Positions 1 to 11,708 of a DNA stretch of 64,000 nucleotides are shown here, piece by piece (the stretch's first letter is position 1; each line of letters begins with the position of its first letter). A program made the position numbers and the translations under genes. Source of the stretch: Prochilodus magdalenae (Eukaryota > Chordata > Actinopteri > Characiformes > Prochilodontidae); contig JAMWET010003064.1 in NCBI GenBank assembly GCA_024036415.1, positions 167,501 to 231,500 on the forward strand. The letters are read 5' to 3'. The notes below the pieces were generated by a model that was given only the letters and a program-made list of their open reading frames with translations, had not been told where the DNA came from and ran no database searches.

Positions 1-2409
1 GCCAGGGTGTTGCCAAGTGTTTTCCCTGTAGAAAACAATCTACAGGTACATTAATTTAATTAAATTATTTAAACACAAAACTTTTACCTAATTTGGCCCC
101 AGTTTTCGGAGTTTGGCCAAGTCTGTGCTGGTTGGCTCTAGTCTGATTTTTGGGTCAGCCGGAGTCGACAATTAGAGAGTAAATCGAGCAGGGATGAGGG
201 GCGCAGGCTGAGATTTTCGCCTCCCCATTGGATTTCAGATCAATCAGAGAAAATCAAACAAGTTAGATTTTTTGGACCCAACTCTGAGCATAATCTAGTA
301 GTGGTCAGTGACCCAATCTAAACAGACTCCTGCAACAGTCAGTCAAAACTGAGAGCACGAAGTAACAAAATACAGCAAGTAAACAAAGAAAAATAGTGAA
401 TTTAGTGGGCTTTTTAATGAACAGAGCTAACGGCGCAAGCACAATCAAGTGCGTGTACATCTATATCTCTAGGAAATAGCATGCTGATCATGTGACACTC
501 ACTTAAATATGTTTACCTGTTGTTTTGTTACTGTATCAGCAAAAAAACAGCAGCAGTGAACAGCAGCGACAGCAGCAGAAAGCTGTTCCACGTTTGTTTA
601 TTTGCGGCTTGTGTGAGTGTGTGTTATGTCGATTTCGGTCTGATTCAACCACAGTTTAAAGGCTGAGCAGTGTGTGACCCCCCAAAAATCTGGAGAAACC
701 AGTCAGATAGTGTGAGATGCCCAGGCTGTTAAAAACATGTTAGGAGTTTACAAGTCGTGTTGGGCAACCACAGTTAAAGAAATTTAACGTAATGTAAGCT
801 GAAGGAATATTTTAAAATTCAATTTGTTAAGTAGTTGCTACTTAAGTTAGCCGCCGAAACTGAGCATGTCTCACTTCAGGTCATACAGATCACTTGGATA
901 CCTCTGCCGATTGGTAGAGATGGCATAATCAGGTTGATATAGTTCAACACCTTCTTTATTAAGATATAGTGACTCAAAATGTGACCAAAATGCTGAGCTA
1001 AACATTTAAGGGTTATAAGAAGATATGGTGTTTAATTATCCAGCACTTTGCTCTCCGCAAAATCACCAACTGAAACAATCATACTTGTTTTGTAAACAGT
1101 GTGTTTTTGGCACACTCGCAGTAAAAAAAAAGCACCGACTACCGCTGTGGTTTGAAACAGCTGACCACAAGACTTTACTAGCTGTCCAGATGCTGTTAAA
1201 CAGAACCCTGAGTTCAAGTAGTTACTGTGAAGAGGTCCTACTTAAATCTACTTTCAAAAAAAAAAAGGATTCCATGTTCAAACACTGAGCAATCCATGCA
1301 AAAAAAAAGGAAGCGTTACAAAGATATGCATATTTATTTCTTTCCCAGATAAAAAATTCACTATACCAACCTGACTAATCTACACTGATGCAATGTAACT
1401 GAAATATTCAGCAATATAATGTCAAGAATAATGATCTAATGGCACTATAACTATAGGACAACAAATAAATGAGTATTATCACCTTGGTAAATCGTTTCTG
1501 ATTTATATAAGAATAACCTCCTCTGGGGTCCTGTATATTGAACGATTATGATGCATTCTAAACAGAGGCCTGACTGAGTGTGGTTCGAGCCATACATATT
1601 TCAGCAACCCGATCAATGGAAAGCTATCATTTGAAATGCATATTAAGGAACGGACTAAAGCGTAATTTGAGGTTGCAGCTTTCCTTTCATTTGCCTGCAA
1701 AGAAAACTGTCCAAGCAATCTTCTGATTGCCATTACTAACAGGGCAGTTATCTCCGAGATTGCTGCAGCTAGGATACTGAAGCTGAATCTTCACACATGA
1801 TCAGAGTGCTTACAAAATTTTCTGTCTGCTCCGATTCAAAATTTGGAATCAGTTTCAAAAAATGAAATGCTTCTACAGACAGTAGCAGATCACACTAGGT
1901 ATAATAATACTTAACATTTTTAGAAATGGACAAGGACCACATGATTGGGTTTTCAAGTGAGTGATTGGTCTAACATCATCATAAGTTCTTCAGTCAAGTG
2001 TAAGTAGACCAGATTTAAGTAGTAGACTGGACAGTATACCATCATTAGTTCATATTTGGTCGCTTTAGCACACAATTACCAAGTTTGTGCAAAAATAAAT
2101 GTGTGTATATTACAGCTGCACAAAATATCATTTGTTTAATAAGTGTTACAATATGCAAATGAGGCCTGTTAACAATTATAGTTCCTTTTATGGTATACTG
2201 TGCCCATGGACAACAGTCACAGTCTCAGATTAATGGATCAGTGTGAGCATTTTCTTAATAAAAGTCATATTTACGGCCATGCGGTTTCCACCATATGTGG
2301 AATAAAGACAGAATCACAGAACATGTCTGGTATAAATATTGGAGATTTGAGAGAGATTAAAATAACGTATTTAACATTAATCACCTGTGACTAAAACATA
2401 ACTAACAGC
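1..2409. other. No gene or recognisable element
   Basis: AT-rich sequence with only short chance reading frames on both strands (the longest is 87 codons). It includes a CAG-rich patch at 549-583. No TIR, LTR or splice-bounded exon was seen. Confidence 0.6.
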
Positions 2410-2945
2410 ATGTGATACCTTCACAAGCAAGAATGACAGCTGGGATTGGAATTGGCATGGACTGGACGTTCCATAAACTGGAAGTTTCTGGATGTAGACC
2501 ACATCACATTAACAGGAACAATTATAAAATAATACTAGCTGAAAATGTATTATATATAGTGTCTCTTAATATTTCCTTCACCACTCTCTTGCATCAAAGA
2601 ATTGTGCAGTTGGGCCATATTTGGTGGATGCCTTCCCTGGCACAATTCTGATGAGAATTCCCTGTAGACTGGGATTTTAGCCACTGCTGGTGGACCTGTA
2701 TGACCATACGCTTCAATACACCTGCAGATTCAGATATGGTCTTTGGCACACCATCATTAACATCTGCTTTGGAGCCATTTTCCACACATAGAACGAAACA
2801 TTCACTACACTGTACCACCTCTTCTCAATCTATGAATCCCATTGGGTATTTATAGCCCTATCATTCTCATGCAATACAGTATACAGGGGCCTAAAGTGAC
2901 TATCACCTTAAACTTGCAAGATGACTACATTTTTTGTATGGTGAG
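2410..2945. repeat. Unclassified dispersed repeat, copy 1
   Basis: Shares with 31870-32345, in the same order, GGCATGGACTGGAC, TTTGGTGGATGCCTTCCCTG, GACTGGGATTTTAGCCACTG, ATACACCTGCAGATT, AACATCTGCTTTGGAGCC and ACCTCTTCTCAATCTATGAA. No TIR, LTR or protein motif was recognised. Confidence 0.8.
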
Positions 2946-3550
2946 GTTATAATTTCTTATTACATCATCTGGATATGGTCACATTTATTATTTATTATAG
3001 TAGTTACTTCTTTTGTGCATATCATGATGTGTGCGTAGTCTGCGTAGTCAGTCTCAATACGTTAGAAAGGGCCTGTAGGTCAGCTAGACCAATTTATTGA
3101 TTAGACCAACTTCAGCTAGAACGCAGTGTGTTCCAGTCTTTTAATTCATAACCCGCATTTTAATTCATGACTCCCAGAATAACTCAGATCGTCTTGGTGT
3201 GAGTTCACGATAGACGCCTCGCTTTGAAGAAACAATGTCTTTAGTGCTTATAGCTAGTATCAGAATCCTTAGTTTGCTTAAAGTAAGACTATTTGAATAA
3301 TGGATGAATACAGTTGATTTGACAGAGTTCTAAATAATCCACACCAATATTTGATAACACCACAGCATTGTTACAGTTTTGTAATGCATATGAATTCCGA
3401 TGTGGCACTCTACTTGACCCCTTTGATGGAAATCTGAATTTTCCTTGGATTTTTTGAGTGTATTGTTTTAGTTAGGCCAAATTACGCACATATATCCACC
3501 GTGCAGGATATATCAGTTCACATTCACGCTGAAGTCTCACATAGGGTTTC

Positions 3551-4043
3551 TGTCATGCCTGCTGGTTCTCCTCTCACTTCTGATCTCCAGGACTCCATTT
3601 CCCATAACCCACCACCTGATGTCACATGTCCTTCCTTGCCCAATCGCACCCCATTGCCCCGCTCTCGTTCTCCTAAAAAATTATTGATCACCTGATGTTA
3701 ATTAGTCTGTCTGTTTAGATACCTCTCTTTCACACTGACTCATTGCAAAGTATTGCCACTCTGTTACATACCAAGTGTTCTCTCTCTCTGTTTGATCTTG
3801 TTACTCTGGCTTTGTCTCTGTTTTGGTTCTCTGGTTTACTCCTCTTGTATATTCCCGTTGGTACCTCTGCCTGGTCTGATTGTCTGCATGGTTTGGCTCC
3901 TGCCTGTTTATGGACTCTGATTCAGTTTAGCCCTTGATTGTATTTCCTTGTTCTTTGTGTTGTGTTTCAGTACAACCTCCTTAATAAACTGTGCCTTGCT
4001 TTTGGTTCAGCACGCGTCACAATCTGTTTTGACCATCGTCACA
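3551..4043 (+). mobile_element. Solo LTR, Gypsy-like
   Basis: The 493-bp sequence starts TGTCATGCCTGC and ends ATCGTCACA. It is flanked on both sides by GTTTC (3546-3550 and 4044-4048), a 5-bp target duplication. It contains a CCATTTCCCATAACCCACC block typical of fish Ty3/Gypsy LTRs and a polyadenylation signal AATAAA at 3983. No PBS or internal domain adjoins it, so it is a solo LTR left by LTR-LTR recombination. Confidence 0.8.
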
Positions 4044-4904
4044 GTTTCAATCTAAACGTTGTTTTGAATAATGCACAATAAGGAGTAGCCAATGAGAACA
4101 GAGGCCATTTACATGTGGTATATCAGTCATAAAGGCACTACAATAAAACTGGGTTCAAGACTCAACTTAACACAAAAGACACAATGAACCTTCAACTCTT
4201 GCCAGTTAACACCAAAGGGCAGTGCCATCATAACACATCTAGTATTTTGTCCATGTCTAGCAGCTCTAGTTTGTGTATGTGCATTTGTTAGCCCTTTGTG
4301 AACATCATGGCTAGCACAGTTTCTTTCCCCGACAGACTGGAAGCAAACACCCATGTGTGGGAGGTGGCAGCTTTTCATCTTTAGATCAATGAAGCTGAGG
4401 GGTCCGGGGCGCAGCGCGTGCAGAACAGCAGGCCGTTTCGTGTTGGAACAAACAGACAGGGTGCTCCCCACACTCCTGGAGAGTGCGCCAAGTCTGGGCC
4501 AGGTGCAGGGGAAACTATTCTACAGAGCAAGAACTGTCATAAAGCTCTATTAATTAATTTGCCTTCAAAATGTAGACATCAGAGCTTCTGAAGATCTCGA
4601 GAGATCCTGAGCTGGGTTGCTTTAACTCTCGAAAGTTAACAAGAGATGATAAAAGCATTTCATAGGCATCATTTCTTACTTATTGCTCATCAAAACAAGC
4701 AGAGTGATTCCACTGAAAGAGGCTCAGTTGTGTTTGTAAGAAGGGGAGATCTTTACCATTTGGATTTGTTCTTCTGCACAGAAGGAATTTGCTATGGTTC
4801 ATTTCTGATAAAAAAAAAAAACTTTTTTAGAAATCAAAATGTTGTAAGAGTAAAAAAAAATCCGAAAGAATAGTGATTAAACGTTTACAGTTTAGTGACA
4901 CAGA

Positions 4905-5430
4905 TACAGGGGTTGGACAATGAAACTGAAACACCTGTCATTTTAGTGTGGGAGGTTTCATGGCTAAATTGGACCAGCCTGGTGGCCAATCTTCATTAAT
5001 TGCACATTGCACCAGTAAGAGCAGAGTGTGAAGGTTCAGTTAGCAGGTAAGAGCACAGTTTTGCTCAAGATATTGCAATGCACACAACATTATGGGTGAC
5101 ATACCAGAGTTCAAAAGAGGACAGATTGTTGGTGCACGTCTTGCTGGCGCATCTGTGACCAAGACAGCAAGTCTTTGTGATGTATCAAGAGCCACGGTAT
5201 CCAGGGTAATGTCAGCATACCGCCAAATGGACAAACCTCCACCAGCATCACGTAGTGACCTGGCCACTATCCTGCAAGAAGAATGGCTTAAAATCCCTCT
5301 GACCACTGTGCAGGACTTGTATATGTCATTCCCAAGACGAACTGACGCTGTAAGGAGTGGCCCTACACCATACTAATAAATGATTGTGGTCTAAAACCAG
5401 GTGTTTCAGTTTCATTGTCCAACCCCTGTA
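4905..5430 (+). mobile_element. Internally deleted Tc1-like transposon, copy 1
   Basis: Terminal inverted repeats of about 30 bp begin TACAGGGGTTGGACAATGAA and are matched at the right end by their reverse complement, with TA at both outer edges as expected for Tc1/mariner insertion. The interior keeps the transposase start and DNA-binding region but lacks most of the DDE catalytic region. A 3' stretch reading QEEWLKIP and the terminal region follow. A second copy at 16582-17118 has the same interior junction, so the deleted form itself was mobilised, presumably by an intact relative elsewhere. Confidence 0.9.
5092..5376 (+). pseudogene. Truncated Tc1-like transposase (N-terminal DNA-binding part)
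   Basis: An uninterrupted 94-codon frame opens [19 protein letters not shown] and continues through [21 protein letters not shown]. This is the helix-turn-helix pattern of the paired-like domain of Tc1 transposases. At about residue 45 it jumps to sequence from the far C-terminus ([20 protein letters not shown]), so the DDE catalytic domain is missing. It cannot be catalytic. A DNA-binding-only product is possible in principle, but nothing shows it is expressed. Confidence 0.8.
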
Positions 5431-5499
5431 GGTGGATGCTTTAAGAGGTCAAGAGCCCCCCACAAAAAGGCCAGTCAGTTTGTTAACTAATAAGTGCGA

Positions 5500-5660
5500 T
5501 GAGCACTTTTCAGAGCAGCTTCTGATTCAGATGCCCCCTGGACACCTCCCTTTGGAAGTATTCCAGGCATGGCCCGCTGGGACGAGACCCAGAGGTCGTC
5601 CCAAGACTCGCTGGAGAGACTGTATCTCTGAACTGGTGCAGGGGACCGGGTCATCTGATG
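5500..5660 (+). mobile_element. Non-LTR retrotransposon fragment (C-terminal end of the RT protein)
   Basis: Read forward, the stretch gives MPPGHLPLEVFQAWPAG, then RPRGRPKTRWRDCISELV. The Arg-Gly-Arg-Pro-x-Thr-Arg-Trp-Arg-Asp motif is common in C-terminal tails of fish LINE reverse-transcriptase proteins. No polymerase motifs are present. The clade is not determined. Confidence 0.55.
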
Positions 5661-5663
5661 CTC

Positions 5664-5732
5664 TGATTTTCGCCCTGTCCTGTAAAGCTACTATTTTGGA
5701 CACCTCTGTTTTTTTTTGGACAGTGATGGTAT
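5664..5732 (+). mobile_element. 3' remnant of the CGTCGCTGTCC MITE family
   Basis: Only the right end survives. It has the family's CTGTCCTGTAAAG box, then ATTTTGGA, then the terminal TTTTTGGACAGTGATGGTAT, which is diverged from TTTGGACAGCGACGATAT in the full copies. It abuts the LINE fragment to its left. Confidence 0.6.
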
Positions 5733-6121
5733 GTAAAAGGAGGTGACACAGCTAGCATTAGCTTATAGCTAACATCCTACTGGAAATCTAATAGGGAAGC
5801 TGGCAAAACTGCATTACTGAAGACTGTAGTTTTCTTTCCTTTACATTTATGACCTAAACAGTCATAGTTCACCATTTGTCATGTTTCAATGATTTGAAAC
5901 ATTTTAGCTTTTTCGTCTGATATTTTACCCAACATTCCTATCCTAACCCTAAAAAAATCATTATGTGGCAGACTACCTGCTCTACCGCACGGTACAATGC
6001 TGATAATCCATGGAGGCTCAGTATGGACAGTCAAAGATGCCCGAAACTGGTACAGAGTGAAATGATGAGGTAGTTGGACCACATTTGAAATAAGGTAGTG
6101 ATGATAACCATTCTACATAAT

Positions 6122-6235
6122 CATTCACTCTCACTCATCTTCTATAGCCGATTAATCCTTATGGGTTGCGGAAAGTGCTGAAGCCTATGAAACCCTGGAG
6201 AGGCTGCCAATCCATCGCAGAGCACATTCTACATA
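6122..6235. repeat. Widespread fish repeat fragment
   Basis: TCATCTTCTATAGCCGATTA, then CTGGAGAGGCTGCCAATCCA then TCGCAGAGCACA follows a short repeat common in fish genomes (CATCTTCTAxCCGCTTA ... CCAGTCCATCGCAGGGCACA). It is diverged and non-coding. Confidence 0.5.
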
Positions 6236-7393
6236 ATCATAGAATGGCTAGGTAAAGATGTCCTGGTCTGGACTCTAAACGGTCAGTTTCATGCAACCAC
6301 TTATACTTGTGCAAACACAGAACTGCTAAGTAAGCACCTCTGGATGTAGACCCGTCTGCTAGCTTTGATTCCTCCAGTTTTATATTCTCTATCTTCCTCT
6401 TCCCTTTGTATTTACTTGTCCTGGAGGCAGGCTTTCTCTTCCTCAGCTACAGCACTGCTCCATGCAGGGTGCGTGTGGATAATGACTCCACATTTTTTCT
6501 TCACATGTTTACACTTTCAACATCTCCTCTTGCTTTAGCCGTTTCCTCCGCTTCAGTTCTTCGAGGGTTCTTGTTTCCTATTTCAGAGCATATCACACAG
6601 CTCTAAACCAAATCATGAACAATGTCAGCATTTGATTGACCCTGCGCTTAAGTGGGTTCAGTTTCAGACAGCAAAGTCTGCAAGCTAATATTTCTGAAGG
6701 CTGTTTTGGTATCTGCTTTACTTTTTAATATCCACATCAGATGTTTTGTGATGTCCTGTCTTTTTGAGTTGGTTCAGCTGGGTTGGTTCTGACTGCAGTG
6801 GCTAAAGAGCACCAGATTACAGCTACACCAGCTAAGGATGGGATGTGAGAGCTTTGTTACTTTCACATTTACTTGTCATCAATGTAAACATTAGTCAAAG
6901 TCATAATAATAAGCCGTACTTGATATCTGCTGCATTAAAATTAGGTTGCCAGTTTGAAAACAATCAGGTTGTTGATGCTTGCCAAAAACATATTCAGCAC
7001 AATCTCATTGGAGCCAGTGGTACTGCCATGTTTAGTCACAATAGCCAACTTCTATTTTATGAAATGCAGTGTATATGTTTAGATGCTAGTTCATTAAGCA
7101 CTCTAGTTAGATATCACATGTTAGAGTCATATTAGAGTTTCCATCTGACTATATATCTTATTTAAGAGTAATGACTGATAGATTCTTGTCATGTTATCAA
7201 AGGTGAACTTGACTATAGCAAGTATGCTGTTGCTCCCGAAGTTGAGATATGTAAGTGTTCTTGGAGTAATGATCATTATGACCAAAAGTCCGTAGTTTGT
7301 TATATTAAACTGTCACCTTGAGACTTATTGTATGGCTTTAAGCCCTGTTCTGGTGCTTACTATGTAGAAAAATTAAATCTGAATTATTATTTA
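6236..7393. other. No gene seen
   Basis: AT-rich spacer between a repeat fragment and a Tc1 copy. A 96-codon chance frame at 6845-7135 has no recognisable motif. Confidence 0.5.
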
Positions 7394-7953
7394 TACACAC
7401 ACGGTCAAGAAAAATTATTTGCTGCTCATATAGATGCAGCCAGAATGAATCAGCACGACAGAAATCAAACTGGGTATGTAGGTTTGACATTGTGAGACAT
7501 TTGTGACGTAGGCAAGGACAGCCTTTATCGCTGTACCTGACTGACCCAACAGCCATGACTGCAGAGATCCAGCAAGCAACGATGGCCTCCATGAGTCATC
7601 CTGTTAGTGCCAGCACCATTGCTAGATGGTTGCACAGCACAGGACTACATGCCCACATGCCTGACCATTACGACAACTGCCCTTAATACCATGTCAACGT
7701 CACCAAAGACTGACGAGTCCCGTTTTTGTCTTTCTACAGACGACCCACCAATCCATGAGTGGAGGCACCATGGTCGGTCAGTCATGTCAGAACCGTGTGA
7801 CAATATTCAAGCTTAGGAACCTCTACAACTCCATGCTGAGATGTCTGGCACGTTACGTTGCGCAGCAAACATGTTAGTCACATACAGACACTAGTCATTT
7901 TTGCCCATGTCAGTCTATATTCATCATCACTAATTGTTCCTGGCAACCTTTAT
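7394..7953 (+). mobile_element. Tc1-like family B, copy at 7.4 kb (degenerate)
   Basis: The family's internal blocks are present in order: GTAGGTTTGACATTGTGAGA, GACCCAACAGCCATGACTGC, CTCCATGAGTCATCCTGTTA, GACGAGTCCCGTTTTTGTCT (the SDESRF box with the first catalytic Asp) and AACCTCTACAACTCCATGC. The left TIR is poor, the right TIR is lost, and deletions have removed the catalytic middle. It is dead. Confidence 0.75.
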
Positions 7954-9218
7954 CTTGAAAAACACGCTGCATTTGCAGTTTGGTTTCCAGTTCTGGACCA
8001 TATGGTCCTGGAGAACAAATTGTGCATTGTGAAACTTTACCAAAGTTTACATATTACATCAAATGGTTTTCTTTTGGGAAAAAGTGAGAAATTCGGTTCT
8101 ACAAGAGATGGACTCATAAAAGGAACACTGATGAAGTATCTTGAAATTATCTTTATAAAACCTACAACTGTTTTGGGGTAGAGATTTAAGGATGATGGGA
8201 AAACCATCATCATCATTAGGCACACTTGGACCCTTGGAATCGAATAATGCATGCAAATAATTCACTTCTACTTCACTGATAACCTAACACATTTTTAATC
8301 AAGTCAGTTTAGTGCAACAGCCATATAATGAACTGTATAGGTCTGGCAAAAAGTCTAGAAGGTTACAATGGCCTACAGTTTTACCGATGATGGCCAAGGA
8401 ACAGACCCCAGAGCCGGGAACAGGATAGAAGGGACAAATGTAAGAGCCATAAAAGAATATTAAGAAGGCTCTGTTATGAGGATAAATGTTTCCCAAAAGT
8501 AAGCTGGGAAATAAAGTCCCAGCCCATGGTGACCAGCCACTGCACCTAGAGTACACTTTAAAAGTAATGAGAGCGATGAAGAACTGCATACGACTCGGAG
8601 AGAAAGAGAAAGCAATTACGTTTCTGTCCGGTGCCAGAGCGGAGCAGGGAAAGAGCAGTTTCCTCATAAAGAGCAAACGTTTACTTGGACAACAGTGCTC
8701 ATGAGTTATGGAGCAAACAGGAGGAAACTCACTTTGAGCAAGAGAGCAACATACGCTTCAGGGGGTTAAGCTATTACACACTTACTCCAGCGGTCTCAGG
8801 GGCCCTTATTCATCAGTGCTGCCTACTGTCTGCTAAAGCGATGGTAAACTTTCACATGATGCTGAAATCTAACTGATCGGTTCGCCATTAAATCACTTAT
8901 TATACCTATTAAAATCATAGATAATATCAGTAACAGCATTAAAACATACTGTAGCAACGATGACAACGGCACACATGTGAGTTGTATTCAATGAAAGGTG
9001 GTCACAAATAGTTCAAATGTCCACAGTGGCTTCGAAACAGCCTTGGACAATTTAGTCATTTGCATTGGTAGGCTTTAATGAATATTAAAATTTTAAGGCA
9101 GTTTTGTTGAGGCCACTGGTGATCATCTATTCCCTTGGGTTTACAGTGTGGAAAAACAACCCAGAAGACAAAATTCCAACCAGACAGCACCAAAACTGGG
9201 TGGAACCGTCCAAGTCTG
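7954..9218. other. No gene seen
   Basis: Mixed-composition spacer. Overlapping chance frames on both strands at 8299-8704 (up to 125 codons) show no domain, signal peptide or splice context. Confidence 0.5.
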
Positions 9219-9835
9219 GGATGGGTCATCACTCCACTGCTGCGCTCCCTTCATTGGCTTCCTATTATTGCCCGCATTAGATTTAAAACTCTGACACTCG
9301 CCTACAAAGCCAAGAATGGACCAGCGCCTCCCTACCTTATGGCAATGGTGAAGAGTCGAGCTGTACCTCGAGCCCTTCGTGCTTCAAGTACAGTCTCGAA
9401 CCACCACCCCTGAGGACACATGGAAGACAAGCGTCCAGACTCTTCTCTGTCCTGGCTCCCAGATGGTGGAATGAACTCCCACTGGGCGTCAGAACAGCGG
9501 AGTCTCTCCTGGTCTTCAAACGCAGACTGAAGACCCATCTCTTCGTAATGCACTTAAGTGAGTGAGCTCTAGCAGACGTGTAAATTGTGTGTATCGTGTG
9601 GCAATTTAATAACCTTTGTATTGCACTTATAATGACCTTTGTCAATGTGTATTGTGTTGCAGTTATAATGACTTTTCTCTAGGTACCAGCACTGGCCCCC
9701 TTTTCGGGCAGTGGTGAGTTCTAGGCTCTCACCTTCCTAAACTAGCTGGAATATTATCCAACAGAACACTAAACATGGTTGTAAGTCGCTCTGGATAAGA
9801 GCGTCTGCTAATTACCTTAAATGTAAATGGATGGT
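9219..9835 (+). mobile_element. 5'-truncated L2-type LINE
   Basis: The forward frame gives TPLLRSLHWLPIIARIRFKT, then LAYKAKNGPAPPYL, the post-polymerase segment of L2-clade RT proteins. Frameshifted LPDGG-NSHWA and SSNADRPISS equivalents follow. The 3' end carries GTCGCTCTGGATAAGAGCGT and a TAAATGTAAATG tail. It lacks the RT core, as is usual for target-primed 5' truncation. Confidence 0.75.
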
Positions 9836-10079
9836 TTTCCTTCCAAATACACTGAGATACCAAATATCATGGAACAGCAGTATGTAAATTGATCATGAAT
9901 TGATTGATCAGGCAGTACCTCAGGGAAAGGTTTGGGAATGCCCATCCCTGTATAAGCAGTGAGGTGTTATCTTGTGCATGAGGCTGAATGCTGACCAGGG
10001 TGACATGAATTATCAGAGTTTGTATGAGGCATGATAGTGGGTGCCAGACAGATAGGATATTCCCACATTTCCCCCAAAG

Positions 10080-10512
10080 CATTCAACATTCCTCGATTCA
10101 CCGTGTCACAGTGGTCGCCCACGGGTGCTTAATGATCATGACCGATCTGGCTAGAATCATCCATGCAAACAAACCAGCGACTCTGGCAGAAGACACATCC
10201 ACTGTCAAAGCAGGAGGGCCCGCACGCATGCCCTGAAGGTCACCCCAACGTTATTTAGCTTCCATGGGATATAAGAGCAGAAGACCCAGAAGTGCCCGGT
10301 TAACACCGCAACACAGCGCCTCCATTAGGCTGCTCATGAGATTGCTAACTGGACCCTCGAGGACTGGTAGCATGTGGGGTGGTCTGAGGAATCTCGGTTT
10401 CAATTGTTTCAGGTTGATGGTGTGGTTTGTTCGTGGTGTGGACCCATGAAGCCATTGACCCCAGTTGTCAATAAGGCACTTTGCAGGCTTGGGGTGGCTC
10501 CATACTCCATAC
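10080..10512 (+). pseudogene. Ancient Tc1-type transposase fragment
   Basis: With several frameshifts, the forward strand gives DLARIIHANKPATLAEDTST, a GYKSRRPRSARL segment, a degraded GPSRTGSMWGGLRNLGF stretch where Tc1 proteins have W-SDESRF, and FQLFQVDGVV then GPMKPLTPVVNKALCRLG, matching the HEAxDPxCQxGTxQAGG region. No open frame and no TIRs were found. Confidence 0.5.
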
Positions 10513-10605
10513 ATTCATTGTTCCTGGTAACCTTTATCCTCCCTCCCAACAGCACTGCCATCCCACACTCCGTTCTAGGTGCAGCTATTCTTTGACGAGT
10601 GTCTA
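10513..10605 (+). mobile_element. Family B right-end fragment
   Basis: GTTCCTGGTAACCTTTATCC, then CCCAACAGCACTGCCATCCC, then AGGTGCAGCTATTCTTTGAC match the terminal 90 bp of the intact family B right end. It adjoins a fragment of a different Tc1 family. Confidence 0.65.
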
Positions 10606-10956
10606 TCTTCATGTGTGCCCCTATTTGGAGGCACTGTAAATGTGAATTTGGAACCTTCATTAGCTCATTAATCGTTGGGTTTAACAGCAAGTATGAATAA
10701 ACTTAATAGACTTAAGAGTCTTACAATTCTGTGTTTGTGCATACAATTGTAAGGCTGGGTTTTAATTGGCCCCCTACATGGATTTGGATGTGGAAGGTTC
10801 TATGTAAAGGAGTGGGCGTGGGGGGGGGGTCAACTGGGGCATGTCATATGCAAATGAGATGTGAATAAGCTAGGCGGGTGGTTTCATGTTTTACACACTT
10901 AAGCCTTTCATCAGATGGGCTCCAACCACCGCTAGTTTCAGTACTGTTGATGACTG

Positions 10957-11527
10957 TTGTCACAGCACATCACCGCATCTACCCTCCCACCCATACAGGA
11001 CATCTACGACAAGAGATGTCTGAGGAAAGCAGTCCACATATCCTCAGACCCCACACACCCCAGCCATCCCCTCTTCCAACCTCTGCCCTCCGGAAAGAGG
11101 TACCAGAACATCCGAGCCAGAACCACCAGGTTCAGGAACAGTTTCTACCCTAGAGCTGTTAAACTGGTCACACCAGCAGCACCTAACAGAACATGTCTAC
11201 ACCACTAAGACTGCTACTGATTTGTAGTTCCTCTACCTCACAGGACTGTTTGCACCGCACTTTAACTAACCTGTGTACTTGAACATCCAGCTGTGTTTTT
11301 ATTTTGTTCTCATTTTTCTGTATTTATTTATATATACTGAACATCTGTACAAAGCAATTTGGCTGTTACTGAACATTAACACCTGAACTGTACACTTTAA
11401 ATACCCATACTGTTTAAACCACATACTTACTGATACTGCGCTACTCTCTGCACACGTCCTGTACACATACTGTACTGTACTGTACTGTTTTACACACATT
11501 GTTTTTGTCTATTGTCTTTGCACTACA

Positions 11528-11613
<86 letters not shown>

Positions 11614-11708
11614 CAACTGCACTGGAGAAGGAGCCTGACCGTGTTTCGTTATACTGTACAACCCTGTATTGGTATAATGACAATAAAGTTTAATTGAATT
11701 GAATTGAA
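10957..11708 (+). mobile_element. 3' end of a non-LTR retrotransposon with a TA microsatellite inside
   Basis: The frame LQDIYDKRCLRKAVHISSDP continues SHPLFQPLPSGKRYQNIRAR then FRNSFYPRAVKLV, the C-terminal tail common in fish LINE proteins. A roughly 450-bp 3' UTR follows. It ends in GACAATAAAGTTTAATTGAA with short TTGAA repeats. A pure TA run has expanded within the UTR at 11532-11609. The clade is not assigned. Confidence 0.7.
11532..11609. repeat. TA microsatellite
   Basis: About 39 uninterrupted TA units within a LINE 3' UTR. Confidence 0.95.

Noticed and set aside
4127..4553. Overlapping frames on both strands (114 and 66 codons)
   Set aside because: Neither shows a recognisable motif; overlap on opposite strands suggests chance.
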